From: Conus ventricosus
Taxonomy: Eukaryota; Mollusca; Gastropoda; Neogastropoda; Conidae
Assembly: GCA_018398815.1 (NCBI GenBank)
Contig: CM031620.1
Coordinates: 67,440,362-67,504,361, forward strand
Reading direction: 5' to 3'
DNA length: 64,000 bases
Numbering within the stretch: position 1 is the first letter of the stretch; every line of letters begins with the position of its first letter. Both the position numbers and the translations under genes were made by a program. Of this stretch, positions 57,011 to 64,000 are shown piece after piece. A model generated the notes under the pieces. It was not told the origin of the DNA. It made no database searches and worked only from the letters and a program-made list of their open reading frames with translations.

Positions 57011-57576
57011 TTATAATGGATTTCATCTATACCCGAGATGAATCGCTGCAGGTAAGTAAGGCGGATTTCAGTTCGTTTACAGTGAAAGGAAGATTGTAGT
57101 CTTCTATGTTGCCTGACGAAAAGTTGCAGGGTGATTTTTCTTTAAGGGCTTTGTTTTTGACAAAACTGGCTGATTTGTTAGAAGAGGAGGAATTCTTTTC
57201 AATGGTTGAAGCAAGCAGATTAGCAACTGCTTTTTTCTCTGTTATTAAAGAATCTGAAAACTTGAGACGTTCACAGTGGGGCAGGTGTTCTTCCCTTTAA
57301 TTTCTTGATGATTTTCCATACTTTTTTCTTCAATGTTTTGGATGTGAGACTTGAGCAAAACTGTCTCCAAGATAAACGTTTACCGGTCTTATATATGTGT
57401 TTGGATTTGGCCCTCAGTTTTCTGATGTGCTCGGACGTTGGGCCTTTAACGCTGGCCATATGTTCTTCCATAGCAAGAACGGATTGCTCTGAGGGAGAAT
57501 CGACAAGCGAGCCCTCTGGGGATATGAGCGACTTTTGGATAGTGAAGTGGCTCGACCCGTCGTTGTCCTTCACCAT

Positions 57577-58557
57577 GTTGGGCTATGGTGGCAGAGCAAA
57601 CCCGGAGCACACGACCACAAAGAGGAGACAAGTCGGTCGATCGAGAAAATTGTAAATAAACTCGATCAGCCGTGTGCTACAGCACTGATAAATACAGTAC
57701 CGATAATAGCTGAGCGAGAGATCGTAGGTCACTTGGTTGCCATACAAGGGGATCGAGAACTCGATTGAAAATTTGATCTACCCATACTAGTAACTGAACA
57801 CTAATAATGCGTGATCGGAAAACTCGATCGGTGTGTACTAGTACAAGGACAATAAGAGTAAGGGGCACTTAAGACACTCCGTACACTAAACCCAGGTACA
57901 CTGTACGAGGATGGCCATGAGGTGAGGCAAGATGGTGGAAGACAACCGGTGAGGAGAGAAAGATTGCGGTCCAAAGGACCGGTGAGTGTTCGATCGTCAA
58001 AGTGTAGTTACCGGGGGAGCGCAAGAGTAAAACACAACAAACACGCAGAGAAGGGGAGCCGGTAAAAACGACTAGATGGAATGCGTTACACAGGAGGAAC
58101 GCGAAGCACCGAGACAGTGCCGATATGGGGAACTGGCACTGACAAAACAAATCGCGAGAGCAATACGACGATTGAAACAAAGTAGCGAGAGAATCACGAC
58201 GATCGTGAAATTAAATGAAATGAAATGCATGCCAACCAAGAGCCTCACGCGGCAAGTGTACTCAGGGTTTAGCGCAAGCCACAACTGAATAAGTACAGAA
58301 GCAACACTCACAAGCAATCTTTACACAAAGGCAGAGGTATAGGCAAGACAGAGCACAAGACTTATCTTGCTTAGGCTGCACACCGAAGATGAATGCGGAA
58401 CAGGAAGCAGACACCGGCTTCTTCCTATGGCGGAAGTAGGGTGGGCGTCACGTGACTGTCTTATTACTGCATTAGCCACAAAAAATTTCGGCCTGGCAGA
58501 GCTGACTAACTGCCGTTGAATGCTATGGTCTGACATGGTATAGTATATGACGCCAAA
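57577..58557 (-). mobile_element. DIRS-like terminal fragment
   Basis: On the minus strand it starts TTTGGCGTCATATACTATAC plus CATGTCAGACCATAGCATTC and continues with CAGTTAGTCAGCTCTG, GTGGCTAATGCAGTAATAAG, CACCCTACTTCCGCCAT, TTGCCTATACCTCTG and TTGTGGCTTGCGC. It matches 34690-34253 and ends at CATAGCCCAAC. No gag frame follows; the I-group LINE abuts it instead. Confidence 0.75.
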
Positions 58558-58567
58558 CAATCCTTCG

Positions 58568-59270
58568 ACACAAATGGACGAACCAGATGCACCTTGTGCT
58601 TCATGCAAAAAAATGATTGATAGGACTGCCAGCATTGAATGTGACCATTGTTCAGGCTGGTACCACATTCGGTGTTCTGATCTGAACTCTGATGAGTTTG
58701 AATGTTTACAATGCTCCAACAACAGTTCGATTAAATGGTATTGCCAGAGATGTATGAAAGACCTAAACAATCCACCCAACCCAAGTGATGTGTAGGCACC
58801 TACAGACGCCAAGGTCGACCAACTGATGCAAATTGTAAGTCTCCTGCACAGTGAAAACCAAATGATACTTACTTTGTTACAAAATTCAGGGGGAAGCATT
58901 AACCAGGAGCTGAAAAAACAGATCCACGAGTATTTTGAAGAAAAAGAGAGGGAGATCAGGAAAGATAATCTTATCTTTTTTAACATTCCTGAGAGTGACA
59001 AAACTGGTGATGATGAGAAGCGTGTGGATGAGTGGTTGGTCACAGATCTTGTGTGTGGACATCTGTCAAGAGGAGAAACTTAAGCAATTTATACAACTCT
59101 AATGGAGAGACCGTTGTCAAAGTCAGCTGGTTGGGACACATCAAGCCTGATCCCAAAAACTCCAACAAAAGTAGGGGTATCAAAGCAGTTTTCCTCATTG
59201 AAATTGTTCAGAAAAAAATCATAGCCAAATCCAAGTTACTAACAAATAATTCCAATAGTTCCTGACAAAA
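58568..59270 (+). pseudogene. CR1-group ORF1: PHD finger and coiled-coil-like region
   Basis: PCASCKKMIDRTASIECDHC, SGWYHIRCSDL, FECLQC and KWYCQRC form a C4HC3 PHD-type finger. After a stop at 58793 the frame continues with DAKVDQLMQIVSLLHSE, LKKQIHEYFEEKEREIRKDN, LIFFNIPESD, and in a shifted frame KVSWLGHIKPDPKNSNKSRG. PHD-bearing ORF1 proteins are known in CR1-group LINEs. Confidence 0.85.
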
Positions 59271-59638
59271 CTGTAAAGGAGAGGGAAAATGACAAAGCCT
59301 TATATGAGGAACTGAAATGACTTAGGAAAGATGGCCAAGATGTCATCATAAAAAATGGCAAGATCATCCCTCACCCCAAACCTTCACAGGCTTCAGGTGG
59401 TTCAGGCCCTGGAGGTGTAGGGTCATCAGTTAACACTGCTAACTGACTACATCTACAACCTGATAGTAGTGTATATAGTTCACAGTTTAGCACAACTTTC
59501 TTTTCTTCTGTTATTAATATAACTTCTTTCCAACAAGGGACTGATGTAGATGGAACCACTGAGTGTGGTACAGTGAATGAATGTTATGACAGTAGGAATG
59601 CCTATTTAATTAAACTCTGAAGGGGGGAAGATTAAGTA

Positions 59639-60771
59639 ATGTTTGTGAATGTTGATAGTTTAAGGAACAAAATGAACGAACTGGAAATAATTGGGGCTGA
59701 TTTAGATATGGATGTCATTGCAATTTCAGAATTAAATTCTAAAGCTAACAGAGATTCACCTGACTGGCAACCTGTCCTACAAAATTCTTTTGCTCAGATA
59801 CTTTTGGAAGAGGTGTTGGTATGTTTACAAAAAACTCCATCAACAATGTTTGTAGAATTAAGAAACTGGAAAATCTATTCAAACCATCTGTTTTCTGTGA
59901 CATAGATTTTGAAGATGAAACCATTCATCTTGGAATTATTTATCGTTCTCCGAACTGTTCATCTGAAGAAAACAACAATCTAAACATTGCGGTTAATACT
60001 TTCTTTAGTGATGAATCTATGAAAGGAACTAAAATCTTGGTTGGAGATTTTAATCACCCTGAGATTAACTGGCAAGAGGTTTGTTCTTGTGGTCCTGAAC
60101 ATCCTGCTACTAAATTTTCAAGAACTACATTAGACAGCTACGCCGTTCAGTTGGTTTCTGAACCAACTCATTTTAGAACTTTACAAAGACCAACTACTAT
60201 TGATCTGATCTTGTGTTCAAATCCAAACAAAATTGAAAATTTTGATCACCATCCACCAATTGGCAAGAGTCATCACTCTGCAATTTGCTTCAGCATAGAT
60301 CTCGATAGGGAAACCAACAAAAGTAAATCTAAAGGGAAATTTTACTTTATGGATAAGAGAAACTTTGAAGCTACGAGAGACAAATTATGGGGAATAGACT
60401 GGGATTCACTATTAGTCAATAAAACCGTAGATAAGATTTGGACTCTAATCACTAGTAAACTTCCCCAGACTCAAGACAAGCATGTTCCTTCCAAAGAGTT
60501 CTTTTCTGGTCCTGGATTCAATAAAAAAAAAAAGACGGTTCCATTTACAGTTCTTGACAAGATCAGAACCAAGAAACAAGCTCACAAATGGTATGAGAAG
60601 TTCAGAACACAGCCTAACTACAACGCTTATGTAAGAGCAAGAAATCAGTCTAAATGGGCTACAGATAAGTCTGTGAAAGAAAAAGAGCCAGTAATAACAA
60701 AACAAACCCTAAAGCATTCTTCAATTATGTTAATTCAAAGACTAAACCTAAAGAACCTATTGGGAACCTAA
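59639..60771 (+). pseudogene. CR1-group ORF2: APE endonuclease region
   Basis: FVNVDSLRNKMNELEIIGAD, DVIAISELNSKANR (catalytic Glu region), then after a frameshift at about 59820 HLGIIYRSPNCSSEENNNLN, LVGDFNHPEINW, RPTTIDLILCSNP and KSHHSAICFSIDL. These are the APE-type steps of a non-LTR endonuclease. The frame ends at 60771 with a shift. Confidence 0.88.
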
Positions 60772-62443
60772 TGACCCCTAATGGTGAATTGATTACAACG
60801 GATAAAGGGAAGGCTAAGAACTTAAATAATTTCTTTACTAGTGTGTTTACAGATGAAGATGTAGAGAAAATTCTTGATTTAAAAAAAAAAGCGTATATAA
60901 AACTATTTTCTGCTTCTGTTTCTGAAAAGAATCTGAAAGAAAGACTATCCAAGCTAATATTCAGTACAAAGCTGCTGGACCTGACAAAATTCATCCAAGA
61001 GTATTAAAGGAACTGAGTGATGTTTTGGCTTTTCCTTTAAAAGTACTGTTTGGTAAGACACTACAGTGTGGTAAGTTACCTATAGAATGGAAGGTAGGTG
61101 ATGTAAAACCAATTTCTAAAAATAGGTGATAAAAAATGTCCAGGTAACTACAGACCAGTAACGCTGACTTCAGCAGTATGCAAAGTTTTTGAGAGTGTAC
61201 TCAAGAGATTTGCTAAATTCTCATCTGATAGATAATGGTTGGCTTTCAGACTGTCAGTATGGTTTTACCACTGGAAGAACCTGTGTTTCACAGCTGCTTT
61301 CCACCTTAAATGATTGGGTGGTAAAGCTGGATGACAATATACCTGTTGATGCAGTTTATTTAGACTTGCAGAAAGCTTTTGATCCTGTACCACATAAAAG
61401 ACTAATAACTAAACTTGAAGGCTGTGGAATAGGTGGAGACATACTCTCATGGATTACTGATTTTCTAAGTAATAGAAAACAATATGTTATAGTTAGGAAT
61501 CAGGTTTCTGATCTTGGGAAAGTTACTAGTGGGGTCCTCCAAGGTAGTGTCCTGGGACCCACCCTGTTTATTTACTATATAAATGATATGCCTGATGTTG
61601 TTAGTAGTCTGGTCAAAATCTTTGCTGATGATACAAAAGTCTATACCCCCATAGAGACAGTTGATAATTCCACTGAATTACAGAACAGTACTGATGAACT
61701 TGTTGCATAGACAAATACCTGGCAGATTATAGTTAATAATACGAAGTGTAAAGTTCTTCATGAATGCAGGTAAAAATAATCCCATGTATGATAATGTATT
61801 GCTTGAAGAAACTAATGCTGAAAAAGATCTAAGAGTGATAACAGACCCTGATTCATCATTTGATAAACACGCAAATGAAACCATTGAAAGAGCAAATAGA
61901 CTAGCAGGGATGATTGTAGGCAATATTCAGTGCAAAGACAGTGAAGTAATGGTTCCATTATTTAAAACACAAGTCAGACCAGTTATTGAATATGGCAATG
62001 CTGTATGGACAACAAATTAAAAAACAACAACACAGTAATGCCATTGAAGATATCCAGAGAAGATTTACAAAAAAGATTAGTGGTTTGCAGAAGTATTCAT
62101 ATGAACAAAGGCTTCAGTTTTTAAAATTACCAAGTTTGGACTACAGGCGCCTACGTGGCAACATGATTGAAACTTACAAACTTACACACGGATTTTATGA
62201 CATTAAAACCACTGGCACACTATTTCAGTTCAATACAGGATCTACAACTAGAGGGCACCTGTTCAAACTAAAAAAAAAAAAAATGTACTAAAACTTCAAA
62301 AGCAGCACACTTTTTCACTAACAGAATTGTTAATACTTGGAATAACTTCCCAGTCAATGTTGTTGGAGCAGAAACTGTTAACACTTTCAAAAATTGTCTT
62401 GATAAACACTGGATACCCCTTATGTTTCAAGCAAATATTGATT
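60772..62443 (+). pseudogene. CR1-group ORF2: reverse transcriptase and C-terminus
   Basis: Pieces in several frames: TDKGKAKNLNNFFTSVF, AAGPDKIHPRVLKEL, YGFTTGRTCVSQLLSTLNDW, AVYLDLQKAFDPVPHKRLIT (motif A), TSGVLQGSVLGPTLFIYYIN (motif B), IFADDTKVYTPI (motif C), EKDLRVITD, TQVRPVIEYGNAVW, IQRRFTKKISGLQKYSYEQR, LPSLDYRRLRGNMIETYKLT and NRIVNTWNNFPVNVVGAETV. The order is complete; stops and shifts are frequent. Confidence 0.92.
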
Positions 62444-62585
62444 AGAAAATTTTTTAAAAATCATGCATGTGCTTCATAAAAGTGCGAGAATAAGACCAAA
62501 ATATTTCTTGCTAAAACCACAAATTATCCACATTGAGCAGGCTAAAGGCTGAAAATGCCTAATATGCCACAGATATGATATGATA

Positions 62586-63119
62586 TTGCATTCACTTTAG
62601 TTCTTTTTGCAAAGTGAGATGACTTTTAACATTTAAATTTTTTTTAGTTCTTTTGCTAAAGTAAAGAAACTGTCAAGTAGCTATTTTTTTCACCTTTGTT
62701 CCTACCTTGAGTTTCACTTAATATGTAAACTAACTTCTTCATCTGGCTACAAAAAGAGTATGGTGTATGCTACAGCTTTGAAACTTTGTACTGACCCTTT
62801 CTAATGAAACAATGATCATGTGTCCAAATATCAAGTGTTTTTGTTGCGGTACTATAATCATTATTATTTTTCTTTTAATGATTTTTAGGAAAATGTGTAC
62901 GAACGCTCAGTATACAGAGGAATATTGAATTTCATGTTGGCCAGTAGAGAGTGAGTTAAGTTAAAGGTGGCCTATATTTAAATCTATCCACTACAGATAG
63001 TTAGGATAGGTATGCATAGGTATCCCCACACCCATCTCTGTCCTTAGTTTCTTTTCTTTATTTTTTGGGGGGCCCAGTACTAAGCTAATATACGCCGACA
63101 TTAGTCAGAAAGAAGCACA
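62586..63119. other. AT-rich non-coding stretch, nothing recognised
   Basis: No frame or repeat of note. Confidence 0.5.
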
Positions 63120-63381
63120 AACTCTTCAGAAACTGGCAGACCACAAGAGATGGAAAGGATCATGAAAGAGATGGAAAGGATTATGAAGGCAAGGATCATG
63201 AAGCGTACAAAAATGAAAAGGATTATGTAGCGTATAAAAAAGCGAGCAATCAGGCAAGGAAGGCCTGTAGAAAGGCGCAGAGAAAGCTTGAAGCACAGGT
63301 GGCATCAGAAGCGAAAACCAACCCAAAAGCATTCTGGAACTATGTCAAAGGAAAAACCAAAACAAGGGCTGGAATAGTGTG
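63120..63381 (+). pseudogene. LINE fragment just upstream of RT (CR1/Jockey group)
   Basis: The frame reads YVAYKKASNQARKACRKAQR, KLEAQVASEAKTNPKAFWNY and VKGKTKTRAG. The NPKAFWNYVKGKTKT motif is the conserved linker between endonuclease and RT in CR1-group LINEs. An internal near-repeat of HDEAYKN-like sequence lies at 63140-63235. It breaks at about 63381 where unrelated sequence begins. Confidence 0.8.
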
Positions 63382-64000
63382 ACGAGATGAGTATGTGGGT
63401 AGGTGGGTCCTCTAGGGGAAGGACCGGGGATAATTTCTCAATGGGAATTATCTTAACATTTCACCTACACCCTCTCTCTTACTAGTGGTGGAAGGAGCAA
63501 CTTTCCGGTACTAGTCATCGAAGAAATTTTCATTTTTATTCCGGGACTGGGTAAAATACATAACAGTGGCTCTGAGATAGTTTTCCTTAGGCCTGTACTC
63601 TTATAAGCACTTGTAGCTCCGAGAGACAGAATTGAGGAGAGAAGTTAAAACATTCAACATTTGATTGAACAACAGAGACACAAGTTAAGTGCACTTTCAC
63701 ACATCAACTTTTATTGCTTACACATGGGTAAGTATTGGCATGTCAAGTTCTATAGGCTAGGGTTTAATTCTCATTGGACTACCACAATGAGGGGCCCTCC
63801 CTCACTCCTACTTTACTCGCTCGCACTCAGTACAGCAAGCTTAAGTTGGCATACAGGGGGTCTGTCTAAGTTACACTGAATGTATCCAAAGAGGTACTCA
63901 TAGACAGGGTCTCCCCTGTCTCATCATAAAGTGAGGGCAAGGGTCTGATGGATTTGAGTCCAGGTGGTAAGCTAACTTAGCTTTGCTTCGGAGAGGGTAG
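63382..64000. other. Unassigned sequence abutting a LINE fragment; possible start of another element
   Basis: It begins TGTGACGAGATGAGTATG exactly where the LINE frame is lost and contains CTTATAAGC at about 63602. A TG start and TATA-like box would fit an LTR, but no CA end, primer-binding site or coding region is visible before the window ends. Confidence 0.3.

Larger units (their letters stand above)
54749..57576 (-). mobile_element. RNase-H-bearing LINE (I-group type), decayed
   Basis: Minus-strand order: pre-RT linker (57576-57271, WRQFCSSLTSKTLKKKVWKI), RT (about 57010-56220), RT thumb (56362-55823), RNase H (55753-55091) and a Cys/His tail (55081-54749). The domain order fits I/Nimb-type LINEs. 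Several frames are broken in the RT, and the endonuclease is missing at the 57576 end, where DIRS sequence begins. Confidence 0.85.
58558..62585 (+). mobile_element. CR1-group LINE with PHD-finger ORF1, decayed
   Basis: ORF1 (58570-59270) holds a PHD finger and a helical stretch. ORF2 (59639-62443) holds endonuclease, RT and C-terminus. The 3' end has an (ATATG)n-like tail (GATATGATATGATATT, 62573-62588). The 5' end abuts a DIRS fragment. Multiple frame breaks. Confidence 0.88.

Overview
This window looks like animal nuclear DNA, most plausibly from a lophotrochozoan such as a gastropod mollusc. I base this on split exons with GT-AG borders, dense AC/AG/AT microsatellites, tRNA-derived SINEs with conserved central domains, and many decayed retroelements: CR1/L2-group, RTE and RNase-H-bearing LINEs, Penelope-like elements, and a DIRS-like element. 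The species call is inference. No prokaryotic operons, rRNA genes or CRISPR arrays are visible.

Only one host gene is recognised with confidence: UBE2Z, a ubiquitin-conjugating (E2) enzyme, on the minus strand. Six coding exons are readable in transcript order at 51766-51838, 49788-49975, 49444-49555, 41021-41133, 29975-30065 and 28598-28753 (stop). All junction phases agree and the exons total 733 coding bases. The first exon(s) were not found and probably lie beyond 51838 or outside the window. Its introns hold most of the transposons between 28.9 and 49.4 kb.

Layout. 0.3-1.5 kb: LINE fragment split by a SINE. 1.5-2.8 kb: microsatellites. 2.8-5.9 kb: Penelope-like element (PLE) 1 with RT and GIY-YIG domains. 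6.8-7.8 kb: decayed minisatellite. 8.9-10.1 kb: PLE 2. 12.1-13.2 kb: SINE and a 44-bp minisatellite. 14.5-15.9 kb: internally deleted RNase-H retroelement. 17.8-20.0 kb: terminal-inverted-repeat DNA element. 21.3-25.4 kb: three minisatellites. 25.6-27.4 kb: non-autonomous piggyBac-like element, family A copy 1. 28.6-51.8 kb: UBE2Z with a MITE, a DIRS-like element, four piggyBac-like elements (one weak), two short hammerhead-motif elements, and an RTE LINE nested in a CR1-group LINE. 54.3-58.6 kb: DIRS fragments around a minus-strand RNase-H LINE. 58.6-62.6 kb: CR1-group LINE with a PHD-finger ORF1. 63.1-63.4 kb: another LINE fragment. Nearly every element is frameshifted or truncated, so this is a graveyard rather than active copies.

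The most interesting signals are: (i) a short structured motif at five places whose helices covary between copies, fits a hammerhead-type fold with a tiny helix III, and borders both PLEs; (ii) two roughly 230-bp non-coding elements carrying that motif, one with a target duplication and a perfect 25-bp fold-back at its junction; (iii) decayed tandem copies of part of UBE2Z exon 49444-49555 that still keep an open frame and splice donor; (iv) mosaic SINEs that swap 3' modules; (v) a DIRS-like element in which gag directly abuts the tyrosine recombinase.
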